DNA of 64,000 nt, from the NCBI RefSeq assembly GCF_001705235.1, contig NZ_MCGV01000001.1:1426001-1490000 (forward strand), in the 5' to 3' direction. Source of the DNA: Clostridium pasteurianum. GTDB taxonomy: Bacteria; Bacillota; Clostridia; Clostridiales; Clostridiaceae. Of the stretch, positions 1-7,715 are shown piece after piece. The notes beneath the pieces are model-generated. The model did not search any database. It was not told the DNA's origin and saw nothing but the letters and a program-made list of their open reading frames with translations. The number at the start of each line of letters is the position of its first letter. The first letter of the stretch is position 1. Both the position numbers and the translations under genes were made by a program.

Positions 1-277
1 AAAATTGTTCTAATAATGAATCTATATATTTTGCAAACTTGCTATTGTTTGCATGACTTCCTTCACTTTTTCCTCTATTATCAATTTTTTCTTTAGGAAC
101 ATTATATATTTCAGTTATTAGAAATCCATTTCCTTCTTTTATATAATTAAAATATCTTGTCCATTCTTTAAGTTGCAATTGCTTAGATTTACCAGTTTTA
201 ATTGGTTCTTCTAGTGCTCCACATATTATTTTATAATTTTTATATTTTTTATTTAATTCTAAATCACCTAAATTCAT
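1..277 (-). CDS. hypothetical phage-element protein, partial at window edge
   Basis: An open frame on the minus strand starts at an ATG at 275-277 and runs off the left edge, giving 92 visible residues beginning MNLGDLELNKKYKNYK. A weak AGGTAGG stands upstream. The fragment is lysine-rich, has no signal peptide or membrane segment, and contains the stretch GKSKQLQLKEW. It is the most distal visible gene of the leftward phage-like operon. I do not recognise the family and no function is assigned. Confidence 0.55.
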   Translation of the reverse strand, partial: MNLGDLELNKKYKNYKIICGALEEPIKTGKSKQLQLKEWTRYFNYIKEGNGFLITEIYNVPKEKIDNRGKSEGSHANNSKFAKYIDSLLEQF

Positions 278-288
278 AAAATCTTAAC

Positions 289-498
289 CTACCTCTCTTT
301 GTTGTTATATTTAAAATTCATAAAATTCTTAATTTCAATTAATTTTTCTAGTGCAACATGAAACTGGTCATTATTTTTAAAACTATACACTATTTTACCT
401 TCGTTGTTCGTAAAAATATAATATCTCATGCCAGTTACCCAATTTATTGCATCTGCTATATATTTATTGTCTACTGTTGTATATTCTTTTCTTTCCAT
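289..498 (-). CDS. small hypothetical protein of the phage-like element
   Basis: Encodes about 69 residues beginning MERKEYTTVDNKYI. The frame opens upstream at a TTG and at another ATG, but the GAGG box is too close to those. It sits nine bases before the ATG at 498, so that start is chosen. The protein is soluble and aromatic-rich, with MRYYIFTNNEGKIVYSF in the middle, a pattern compatible with a small beta-strand protein. It lies between two other leftward element genes. The family is not recognised. Confidence 0.5.
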   Translation of the reverse strand: MERKEYTTVDNKYIADAINWVTGMRYYIFTNNEGKIVYSFKNNDQFHVALEKLIEIKNFMNFKYNNKER

Positions 499-563
499 AA
501 ACATATACCTCAACTTTCTTAATTGTAAAGAGGACGGAATATCGTCCCCTTAATTTATTTTAA

Positions 564-1376
564 TTATTTCTGATAACTAAATTTTATAAAACTTCTATTA
601 GTTAATGCTTGTGTGAAAATTTCACCACCATTTGCTTCTAAATCTGCTTTAAATCTATTAAATGCACTTAAATTTAATCCTTTGTCTATGTATGTATGTG
701 TGCATCTAAATTCACTTTTAGGCAAAATAAAAGACATATTAAATAACTCTGATAAACCATTAAGGTCTATTGAAGTTTTTAATATGTTATCTTCATTCAT
801 TATTATTTTTTTGTATAATTTATATTTGTCTATTAAATCATAGAATTCTTTTTGCTTATGATCCTTACATAAATCGTATAGTTGTGGCAATTCTAATACA
901 TCTACTAAATAATATTTACTTAATGCAGGGTTAAAAGCATACTGTTTAAATGTAGTATCCACTGCAAGTAGAACCATTAATGCCTCTTCATTTAACATTG
1001 AAATATCTACATCATAATAAGATATAATCTCCAGTAAAGTTGAACCTGCATACTTATGAAAATAATTATTTTGATTTATACCTTTTATTACATTTAAATT
1101 TGCACTATTTTTATTATTATTTAGCGTGGGGTGATTGCCCCAACACCTTCCCACATTTAAATCCATATCTACACCAACAAGTTTTATATTACCTTTGAAT
1201 TGATTTCCTCTATACAATTTGCTGAATGAATAAAAATGTGAAATTTCATATCCCTTAATTTTTTCTAATAATAAGCAACTGAATAATGAATCTACATCAT
1301 CAGTCAAGCACATATATAATTTAGTCCTGCTATCTAACCATTCTGTTGGAAAACTTTTTTTAATTTCTTCGTTCAT
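564..1376 (-). CDS. hypothetical phage-element protein with DHH-phosphoesterase-like aspartate motifs
   Basis: A 270-residue soluble protein. Near residue 25 it reads CLTDDVDSLFSCLLL, and near residue 68 VGVDMDLN, followed by GNHPTLN. Acidic clusters at the ends of predicted strands, with a later His, recall DHH-type metal-dependent phosphoesterases. The canonical D-H-H triplet is absent, so this is only a resemblance. No good ribosome binding site precedes the ATG. It is read leftward after the HTH gene at 1662-1919, across a 285-base gap. Alternatives are an unrelated phage protein or an enzyme of nucleotide metabolism. Confidence 0.6.
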   Translation of the reverse strand: MNEEIKKSFPTEWLDSRTKLYMCLTDDVDSLFSCLLLEKIKGYEISHFYSFSKLYRGNQFKGNIKLVGVDMDLNVGRCWGNHPTLNNNKNSANLNVIKGINQNNYFHKYAGSTLLEIISYYDVDISMLNEEALMVLLAVDTTFKQYAFNPALSKYYLVDVLELPQLYDLCKDHKQKEFYDLIDKYKLYKKIIMNEDNILKTSIDLNGLSELFNMSFILPKSEFRCTHTYIDKGLNLSAFNRFKADLEANGGEIFTQALTNRSFIKFSYQK

Positions 1377-1572
1377 AATTTTTTTATGTCTAGTATTTGC
1401 ATTGTAAAAAACGTTAAATTTTGTATTTCTTATACATACACAACCCTCGCTTTCCCGTACTGTTCTGAGTTACAATTTACTTTCTTAACTTTAAAGAAAG
1501 TTATCAAACTTTTGACATATTTACACCTACCTCTCTAATTTTTGCTTATATGATTTTATATACATAAATATA

Positions 1573-1651
1573 AGCGTTATTCGCCATATAAGGCGTTTTA
1601 AGCGGAATATAATATAATTACACTATTTCAATTTGAACGCTAAATAACGCT
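1573..1651. promoter_or_regulatory. possible operator: 9-bp inverted repeat AGCGTTATT ... AATAACGCT
   Basis: AGCGTTATT (1573-1581) is matched by AATAACGCT (1643-1651). Between them are CGCC-ATATAA-GGCG and TATATT-like -10 sequences on the minus strand. The gap separates a HTH gene (right) from the 564-1376 gene (left), so the repeat may be a regulator site for the latter. This is inferred from position and symmetry only. Confidence 0.3.
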
Positions 1652-1661
1652 ATATACATGC

Positions 1662-1919
1662 CTATTTTTTAGTTGTTTTATTTGTCCTCTTTTTAACTTC
1701 TTCTTTATTTGCAATAAATAATTCCTGTACCTTTTTTCTCTCATTTTCTGTTAAATTTATATAACTTATAATTTTTTCATAATTATTTTTGGGGATTGTT
1801 TGCTTTTCATTCATTAGCATAGAAATATAATTTTTACTTACTCCCAAATAATCTGCAATCTCTTGTTGTTTAATATCCTTCATTATTAAAACTGTTTTGA
1901 TTTGTCTACCTGCTAACAT
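1662..1919 (-). CDS. XRE-like helix-turn-helix DNA-binding protein
   Basis: 85 residues with a compact HTH near residues 18-45 (QEIADYLGVSKNYISMLMN), typical of Cro/CI-fold proteins. The tail is lysine-rich (KKRTNKTTKK). A GGAGG box lies eight bases before the ATG. It sits between the coat gene and the 564-1376 gene in the leftward operon. An inverted repeat just downstream may be its target. It is probably a late-gene or element regulator; its ligand and targets are unknown. Confidence 0.7.
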   Translation of the reverse strand: MLAGRQIKTVLIMKDIKQQEIADYLGVSKNYISMLMNEKQTIPKNNYEKIISYINLTENERKKVQELFIANKEEVKKRTNKTTKK

Positions 1920-1991
1920 TAAAATTCCTCCATTTCTTATTTAAAAGTTAATTTAAAAAAAGAGAAGTGGAAATCCACCTCTCACAATTAA

Positions 1992-2837
1992 CTATTTACT
2001 TTTTATTGCTACTATACCTGCATCATTAACTAGACCAACACCTGCAATTAGATCCGCATTAATTTTAGTTGATTTTGTATCTATGTCTCTTGCTTGTTCT
2101 GTATTTAAATGCCTCTTATATGGAACTAATAAAGAACCTTTCTTAATTATGTATGTTACACATTGACTATTTGTTGCATCCCATGTTCCTTTCGAACTTA
2201 AAATGACACTGATTCCTCTAAAATCTCCGATAATATTTTGCTTTATAATTCCGTTATCTTTTGTAACAGTAGTATTTGTACTATTTACAAATTCAGGCAT
2301 ATTAATAAATGCAGATTTTAATTTAGGATTGATAATTATACCCTCAAAATCACTTATATTTTGTTTGTCTCCGTATAGATTTAATGCAGTATCTACTTCT
2401 GCTGCTGTTATAGTTGTTGCACTTGCACAATTTGAAACAAGTGGTGTAGTACCTGCTACACTTACAACTGTATCATCTAATTTTTCTGCAATTAATTGTC
2501 CTATTTGTTTAGCCATTTCACCAACTGGGTCTCCGTAACTTGCAAGTAATGCTCTATCTGTTATTTGAAAACCTTTTGCAAACTGTTGTAGTTCAATTTT
2601 TTGTGTTGTGTGTACTAACTTGTCGTAAGGAATTGAATCTCCTTCAGTTAATATTATTGCTGAACTTCCTAAACTCCATTTTGGTATAGTTATACTATCT
2701 CCTGGCTGTCCTTGTAGGTCATTATTTATATCAGCAAAACCTAACATAACACTATTTGTTAAAATTGCTTGTTCAATAAATGGGGTATACACCTCGGGGA
2801 TTAACATATCTGCTCTCATACTTCCTGTAAATGCCAT
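1992..2837 (-). CDS. phage major capsid protein, N4-gp56 / P22-coat-like
   Basis: About 281 residues starting MAFTGSMRADMLIPEVY, a typical opening of the N4-gp56 major capsid family. Further family-like stretches are DSITIPKWSLG, the central ITDRALLASYGDPVGEMAKQIG, and the C-terminal INADLIAGVGLVNDAG. It would form the icosahedral shell. In-frame ATGs four or five codons upstream overlap the AAAGG box, so the fifth methionine is preferred. It follows the scaffold gene, the usual order, but a terminator-like hairpin separates the two. No portal or terminase gene is visible nearby. Confidence 0.8.
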   Translation of the reverse strand: MAFTGSMRADMLIPEVYTPFIEQAILTNSVMLGFADINNDLQGQPGDSITIPKWSLGSSAIILTEGDSIPYDKLVHTTQKIELQQFAKGFQITDRALLASYGDPVGEMAKQIGQLIAEKLDDTVVSVAGTTPLVSNCASATTITAAEVDTALNLYGDKQNISDFEGIIINPKLKSAFINMPEFVNSTNTTVTKDNGIIKQNIIGDFRGISVILSSKGTWDATNSQCVTYIIKKGSLLVPYKRHLNTEQARDIDTKSTKINADLIAGVGLVNDAGIVAIKSK

Positions 2838-2883
2838 AATAAACATCATCCTTTCATTTTTTAATTATTTTTTTATATAAAAA

Positions 2884-2915
2884 AGCAACTGACCATAAAT
2901 TGCAGACCAGTTGCT
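2884..2915 (-). terminator. intrinsic terminator between scaffold and coat genes
   Basis: On the minus strand AGCAACTG pairs with CAGTTGCT across a 16-base loop and is followed by six Ts. It lies between the scaffold gene (upstream) and the coat gene (downstream), so it would attenuate or separate coat transcription. Confidence 0.6.
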
Positions 2916-2949
2916 AATTACATACATTTATTAAATTTTTAATTATTAA

Positions 2950-3492
2950 TTATTTTGATAATCTATCATATAAATCTTTATTAGATTTGAATAGATTTAA
3001 TCTATCTGTATATCCCATTTTAAGAAATTGCTCTTTGGTTATAGAATCTTTCGTACTTGCATGAGATTGTGGTTTAAAAGAATTGTCTAACTTAGCATTA
3101 TTAAATATTTCCTTTAAACTATTTATTTCAGTTGCAGTATCTTTAACCTCTAAAAGGTATTTATTTAGTTGTTTTGGAAGCCCCTGTTTTTCAAGTTCAT
3201 CAGATATATTTAATAATCTTTCCTTCTTAGATACTTCCTTTTCCTTGTCCTCTAATACTTTTAATCTATTTTCAAGTTCAATCTCTGCCTGAGATTTTTC
3301 CTTTGGCTTGTACTTATTTAATTCATCTTCTGTTGTTTTTAATTTCTTAGAATATTCAGTTCTCACCTTATCAGTTTCACTCTGTACCTTTGCATTAAGT
3401 AAATTTTTAACCTCTTCTTCAGTAAAAGTTTTTACCTTTATGTCCTCCTCTTTAGTTTCCTGTGTTTCATTTGTTTTTATTTCATTTTCCAT
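2950..3492 (-). CDS. phage capsid scaffolding protein
   Basis: About 180 residues, highly charged and helical throughout. Long Glu/Lys-rich coiled-coil stretches cover residues 25-105, and the helical tail ends KEQFLKMGYTDRLNLFKSN. This composition and the position directly upstream of a coat gene are diagnostic of DUF4355/GP20-type scaffold proteins, which template shell assembly and then leave. The start MENEIKTNE is chosen because AAAGGAGA sits at good distance; the upstream in-frame ATG overlaps that box. Confidence 0.75.
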   Translation of the reverse strand: MENEIKTNETQETKEEDIKVKTFTEEEVKNLLNAKVQSETDKVRTEYSKKLKTTEDELNKYKPKEKSQAEIELENRLKVLEDKEKEVSKKERLLNISDELEKQGLPKQLNKYLLEVKDTATEINSLKEIFNNAKLDNSFKPQSHASTKDSITKEQFLKMGYTDRLNLFKSNKDLYDRLSK

Positions 3493-3567
3493 ATTAATAA
3501 AATCTCCTTTCAAGTTTTCTATATTGCCCCTGCATGAGTTACAATATAAAACCCTTATTAAATTTTT

Positions 3568-3753
3568 TTATTTATTATTAAGTAAAAACTCTTGTAAGTT
3601 CTTACTAACTTTATCTGCTACTTTTCTATCATTTTTAAGAAAATGGCATAGAGTACTCCTATGTACACCAATTTTTATTGCTATGAAAGTATATTTAACA
3701 CCTTTGTTCTTTACGTAATTAATTATTTTTTTACGTATTACTTCATCATTCAT
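3568..3753 (-). CDS. small helix-turn-helix protein
   Basis: 61 residues. The segment FIAIKIGVHRSTLCHFLKND fits a short HTH, preceded by a basic helix (IRKKIINYVKNKG). A strong GGAGAAAGG box precedes the ATG. It is the first gene of the leftward structural block. A role in controlling that block is plausible but not shown. Confidence 0.6.
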   Translation of the reverse strand: MNDEVIRKKIINYVKNKGVKYTFIAIKIGVHRSTLCHFLKNDRKVADKVSKNLQEFLLNNK

Positions 3754-3852
3754 TTTCCTTTCTCCTTAATTATTTTTTTCTAATTATTTACACCAATTTT
3801 TGTTGGAAATAAAAAATATATATATATAAATTTTTAATTATAAACATAATAA

Positions 3853-3878
3853 AAAGTCCCTATAATAATAAGGACTTT
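3853..3878 (-). terminator. hairpin with T-run
   Basis: AAAGTCC and GGACTTT pair across a 12-base loop. On the minus strand the stem is followed by TTTTTATT. It lies just downstream of a tRNA-like T-arm fragment and upstream of the small HTH gene. Confidence 0.45.
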
Positions 3879-3981
3879 GTGAGAGAGATATTTATATAAA
3901 GAAACTAAAAAAAGTTTTCTAATATTGCCAAAAAAAGTTGCATGACATTATTCCTCATGCACAGTTGCTTATACATTTGCT

Positions 3982-4008
3982 TGGAGGCGACAGGGTTTGA
4001 ACCTGCTA
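3982..4008 (-). other. tRNA/tmRNA-like T-arm and 3' acceptor fragment without a 5' half
   Basis: On the minus strand a perfect T-arm (GCAGG, TTCAAAC loop, CCTGT) is followed by CGCCTCCA, like the 3' end of a tRNA or tmRNA. The expected partner GGAGGCG is not found within the preceding 110 bases. Such 3'-end fragments are typical attachment-site remnants of elements that integrate into tRNA or ssrA genes. It does not match the tRNA-Leu at 10593. Confidence 0.4.
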
Positions 4009-4359
4009 CAAAGCAACTAAACTTACCAAAATAACATGAGAAAATATTTAAATTTTCAAGTTAGGTTAATAACCCATTTCAGGCATCAAAATTTTATTGA
4101 TGGCTCAAATTGATTATTACTCTTTTTACTCCTCATATTAGGAAACTTACATTTTCATTTTTTTATATACTCCAAGTATAGATATATCAACCTATACAGC
4201 ATTTTCAGCTTTGCGAGAATTTCTTCTTTTTATATCTTTTTTGTTGAATTTCTCTATCATTTTTTAATTTAATTTTTTAATTATTGCTTTAAAAGGTTAC
4301 TTTTATTAAATCAATTAGCTTCTTTAGGTTCTTCGTAATACCAACAACAATACGTTTAT

Positions 4360-4742
4360 ATATCATATACAAGGAAGATGCGGTTTCCTACAACCATTGA
4401 TACATAAGGGCTAGGGTGGTGTTGAAAATATTTTAGGAATGGAAACCTATATTTTATATTAAAATTGCTCTTATATCATATACAAGGAATTAGCTTCTCC
4501 GTACAACCATTGATATACAAAGGATTGCAAGGTATTAAAATTTTTTTGCCTTGCAATTTTTAATATACCATATACAAGGTTTTATTTTTTTATATAACCA
4601 TTGATATTACTAGGTTTAACGTAGGTCAAATTCTAAAACTCTCCATTTATACAACCATTGATATTACTAGCTGTACGCAATGTGTAATTAAATTTTAACT
4701 ACTTTTAAGATTGTTTATATATCATATACAAGGAAGATGGAC
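4360..4742. repeat. array of about 44-bp hairpin repeats (ATATCATATACAAGG ... CAACCATTGATAT)
   Basis: Full copies lie at 4360-4403, 4473-4516 and 4565-4607. A right half lies at 4651-4670 and a left half at 4718-4742. Outer bases ATATCA/TGATAT pair and inner bases AGGAA/TTCCT (or GGTT/AACC) pair around a variable loop. The internal-loop sequences are conserved. A 27-bp stretch ending at 4380 recurs exactly ending at 4739. Confidence 0.6.
4524..4561 (+). terminator. plus-strand intrinsic terminator inside the hairpin array
   Basis: ATTGCAAGG (4524-4532) pairs with CCTTGCAAT (4549-4557), then TTTTT. The T-run exists only on the plus strand, implying that the hairpin array upstream may be transcribed rightward. 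Confidence 0.5.
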
Positions 4743-6532
4743 ACCCCTCTATTCATTGCTACAAGCCAACTCCAAAAAAGTTGTGACCCCAAACGTGAAA
4801 ACTGATTAATTAGTGGCTTTTTTTTGGACACTATTATATACCATATACCGCTATTATGGTGACAATTGTAAAGTGGCTTGGCTGTAGGGTTTATACCAGT
4901 TTTTTAATTTTTGAAAAATAGGGTAGATAAGTATTATTATATATTACATAATAGAAATGGGTATGTTTTTATTTTCATGTGGTCTTATCCATTGATATAT
5001 CTATCCTGTAGAGATTTCTTGCTTATACAGAATTTCTATTTTTATACCATTTTTTATATCCACCATTTTATTAATAATATTACATACTCCCCTAATAGAC
5101 GATTCTCAAAAAACTGTTAATGCCTTTATATACCAATGGCTAGAGGTCATTTTTTCAAAAATCTACTTTTTTTAAAAGTGGTTCAAACCCTCATGGCTCT
5201 ATGTCTAAGATCACTTTTCTATTTGCGATTTTTTGCCTTTTTTAGGGGTCAAAAAACGCCCCTGTTTTATCAATTTAACAACAATATTTGAAAATCATTA
5301 ACAAATTGATAATTTCGTATAGCTTAATAATTTCATTTTTATGTCCTCCCTATACAACCGAGGCAGATGAAAAAATAACACCTCTCAAACATAGATATAT
5401 CAACGCCTGAGAGATTTACCAAAATATGGAGTGTGTATAAAATTGCTCATTTTTAGGCATTTTGTCTTCCCCCCTTATAGGTTAAATAGCTTAAACCTGC
5501 AAACAGTTGATATGACTAACTTTAGAGTACATCAATTTTACAAAAAAGTTCAATCTTTGTCTCCCATATTAGGAACAGTACATTTTTGATATAAAAAATC
5601 GCTATGATATAGTCATATGAATGGCTGTAGAGTTTTTAGCTTGGTGGTTATTTTTCGTTTTTTGTGCATTTTTTATTTTCAAAACTAACTATTACAAATA
5701 ATAATAGTGTTACAAAATGTAACGGCAAAACGTATTAATACCCCTGCTTCAAATTTTAACGCATCCCTTACTTAAATATTTCATCACCCCCGCCTCAAAT
5801 TTGAGGCACCCTATAGGTTATCCCCAATATTGAGGAAATCTCAATTCCCAGCGTTGGGTACAATATGTCACTATCGTATCATGCACATTTTTGTTCACGA
5901 ACGTGTCCACACTTCTGTGGAAAGTATCGAGAGTTCGACACTATCGTCGAAATTCGCAGAGTTATCGTCGAAAATATTTTATCATAAGTTTAACTTAGGT
6001 CAGCGATAAAGGTGTCGACGTTTTACCGCCCCCTTTCGGATGTAGGTAAAACCGATAACTAAATTCTCATGTAATGTCCTTTCAATGGTTTACTAAAATT
6101 ATCAACTAGTAAAGTCATATAGCATAGTTACCTAGTGTTTATATATAGTTACCTATACATTATAGTTACCCTGTATATGCTTGAAATAAGGGCTTGGAAA
6201 ATCTCAATTAAAGACGGGTAGTCGTAAGCTAGGTGACGGGTAGGCAAAGGCACGAATAAATTAAATATTTTACGTTGCATTTGCACTGTACTCTTCATAA
6301 TGAAGAATGGAAAACTTATGTGGTCTTCACACTGAGTATCGCATAATTAGTAGTCGCACTTATAGCGAGTACTCACAATCGTGTCACGTTGCACATTTGT
6401 GTAATTCCCCACGGTGGGAAATCCCTCTTTCAATCTAGTATTATTAAAAGTGATAATGGCTATCATTTTCAGGGACAACGGAAAAATCCGCTCTGCCACT
6501 CTGGCATAGCAAATATATTTATTAGTGGACAA

Positions 6533-6541
6533 TTATCCACA
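6533..6541 (+). promoter_or_regulatory. DnaA box TTATCCACA
   Basis: An exact match to the consensus DnaA box, in a gene-free stretch shortly before a 14-bp inverted repeat. It is consistent with a replication origin of the element, but one box alone is weak evidence. Confidence 0.4.
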
Positions 6542-6628
6542 TTGATGGACAACGCTTTCAACCTTGTGACCGTCGTCAAATTTGAAGATTGTGGAACTGC
6601 ATAAGTTAAACTTAGTCAGTTAAAAACA

Positions 6629-6677
6629 GGTCGTTTGAAACGATATGTTTTAATATTCGAGAACGTTTCAAACGACC
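6629..6677. repeat. 14-bp perfect inverted repeat with internally palindromic arms
   Basis: GGTCGTTTGAAACG (6629-6642) and CGTTTCAAACGACC (6664-6677) are exact reverse complements separated by 21 bases. Each arm contains the near-palindrome CGTTT-GAAACG, so the arms may also be two operator half-sites two helical turns apart. It lies upstream of no rightward gene and downstream of the 6836-7267 gene. Confidence 0.55.
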
Positions 6678-6835
6678 ACAAAACAGGGGATTTCAACCAA
6701 CTTGTTTTTTAGCTTGTTCTATATGAAACAAAAATACCTCTAAAATCACTTTCAAAATGAGTAATATAATTACACTCTATTCCGATTAAAAGCAATTCTA
6801 GGGGCTATTTTGTGCCATCATTATAGAAATATACA

Positions 6836-7267
6836 TTATTCTAAGTTGTGATTTTTAACATAATCAGAATATTTAATACCAGTTAATTGTAATACATTGG
6901 TATGAAAAGTATGATTATTTATACCTTCAATAGTTACACCTTTTGAAACAACATCATATAATTTTTCTAAAGTCCAACCTTTATTGTATATAGCATTCTT
7001 AATACATTCTACATCAAAAGCATCTAAATTCTGTAAAAACATATCCTGCATATTCTTTAAACTAAAATCATTGAAATCAAACTCTTTATTGCTTGTCCTA
7101 TTACTAAGTAATATATCTCTATACTTGCATAATTGTACATAATCTATTGTTTCTATTGTGTCACATATTGCATTCTCTCTTATAAATACATCCTTTAAAT
7201 CCTCAACATACTCTATATATTTATTATTCTCCCTTGTTTGTTCCTCTACACTCATAACATTTTCCAT
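6836..7267 (-). CDS. hypothetical protein divergent from the element repressor
   Basis: 143 acidic residues, soluble and mostly helical. The C-terminal part (GWTLEKLYDVVSKGVTIEGI, then LQLTGIKYSDYVKNHN) looks like a small DNA- or protein-binding module. AGGAGG lies 11 bases before the ATG. It is transcribed from a near-consensus promoter (7342-7370) overlapped by repeats that probably bind the divergent HTH protein. It occupies the position of a Cro, antirepressor or early gene. I do not recognise the family. Confidence 0.6.
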   Translation of the reverse strand: MENVMSVEEQTRENNKYIEYVEDLKDVFIRENAICDTIETIDYVQLCKYRDILLSNRTSNKEFDFNDFSLKNMQDMFLQNLDAFDVECIKNAIYNKGWTLEKLYDVVSKGVTIEGINNHTFHTNVLQLTGIKYSDYVKNHNLE

Positions 7268-7341
7268 AATATAATATTCCTCCTAAAGTTAATCAATTTA
7301 TTTTCTAAAGATGTTTTTCATTTATTTACCTTACAAGTATT

Positions 7342-7370
7342 ATATTACACTATAAATATTATATTGTCAA
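7342..7370 (-). promoter_or_regulatory. near-consensus promoter for the leftward gene
   Basis: On the minus strand TTGACA (7365-7370) and TAATAT (7342-7347) are separated by exactly 17 bases. It drives the 6836-7267 gene. Confidence 0.65.
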
Positions 7371-7389
7371 CACTATAAATACTATATTG
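7349..7389. promoter_or_regulatory. operator: 19-bp direct repeat over the promoter
   Basis: CACTATAAATATTATATTG (7349-7367) recurs at 7371-7389 with one difference, 22 bases apart. A third weaker version, TTTAATTATTATATTG, lies before 7435. The first copy covers the spacer and -35 of the leftward promoter, as expected for repression by the divergent HTH protein. Confidence 0.55.
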
Positions 7390-7466
7390 CAATTAAATAT
7401 TTTTTATCATTTATAGTTTAATTATTATATTGTATATGCTATAATGTTTTAGGAGGTATGACTATC

Positions 7467-7676
7467 GTGATAAAAATTAAATTAAATGAAATATTAGAAG
7501 CAAAGGAAAGAAATTTAAATTGGCTTTCTAAAAAATGCAACATTAGTTATAGCACTCTTTATAATTTTGCTAATCATAAAACCAATGCTGTAAGCTATGA
7601 TGTGTTAGAAAAGATATGTGAAGTACTTAATTCAGATATAGCCGATATAATTGAATTAAAAAAAGACAAAAGGTAG
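7467..7676 (+). CDS. Cro/CI-type HTH repressor of the element
   Basis: 69 residues of the short XRE (HTH_26) class. KIKLNEILEAKERNLNWLSK is followed by KKCNISYSTLYNFANHK as the recognition HTH, and EKICEVLNSDIADIIEL as the last helix. The GTG at 7467 is preferred because AGGAGG is ten bases upstream; the ATG at 7458 is only one base from that box. It is divergent from the 6836-7267 gene, with repeated operators between, which is a classical lysogeny or copy-control switch. A TATAAT lies at about 7437. Confidence 0.75.
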   Translation: MIKIKLNEILEAKERNLNWLSKKCNISYSTLYNFANHKTNAVSYDVLEKICEVLNSDIADIIELKKDKR

Positions 7677-7715
7677 AGAAATAATTTATTCTCTATCTTT
7701 TTTAATATATAGTTA

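Larger units (their letters stand above)
3879..6835. other. long gene-free region rich in palindromes and hairpins
   Basis: Almost 3 kb in which no open frame has a convincing start, ribosome binding site or family resemblance. It holds the hairpin repeat array at 4360-4742, a plus-strand terminator, the palindromes GCCTCAAATTTGAGGC (5792-5807) and TCCACA-CTTC-TGTGGA (5906-5921), several TATCGTCGAAA-like motifs near 5930-5975, a DnaA box and a large inverted repeat. It may be a replication or control region or a set of noncoding RNAs. Confidence 0.6.

Noticed and set aside
3308-3718. 136-codon plus-strand frame opposite the scaffold gene
   Set aside because: It is the antisense shadow of the scaffold and small HTH genes, with no start signal.
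3982-4090. Complete tRNA gene
   Set aside because: Only the T-arm and 3' acceptor strand are present; no D-arm, anticodon arm or 5' acceptor can be found.
4360-4742. CRISPR array
   Set aside because: Repeats are imperfect palindromes with unequal spacing and no unique spacers of constant length; no cas genes.
4911-5120. 69-codon plus-strand frame in the gene-free region
   Set aside because: Very rich in Tyr, Phe and Ile as expected of random AT-rich DNA, with no ribosome binding site.
6347-6604. Overlapping short frames on both strands
   Set aside because: Neither has a start signal; the region holds palindromes and a DnaA box.
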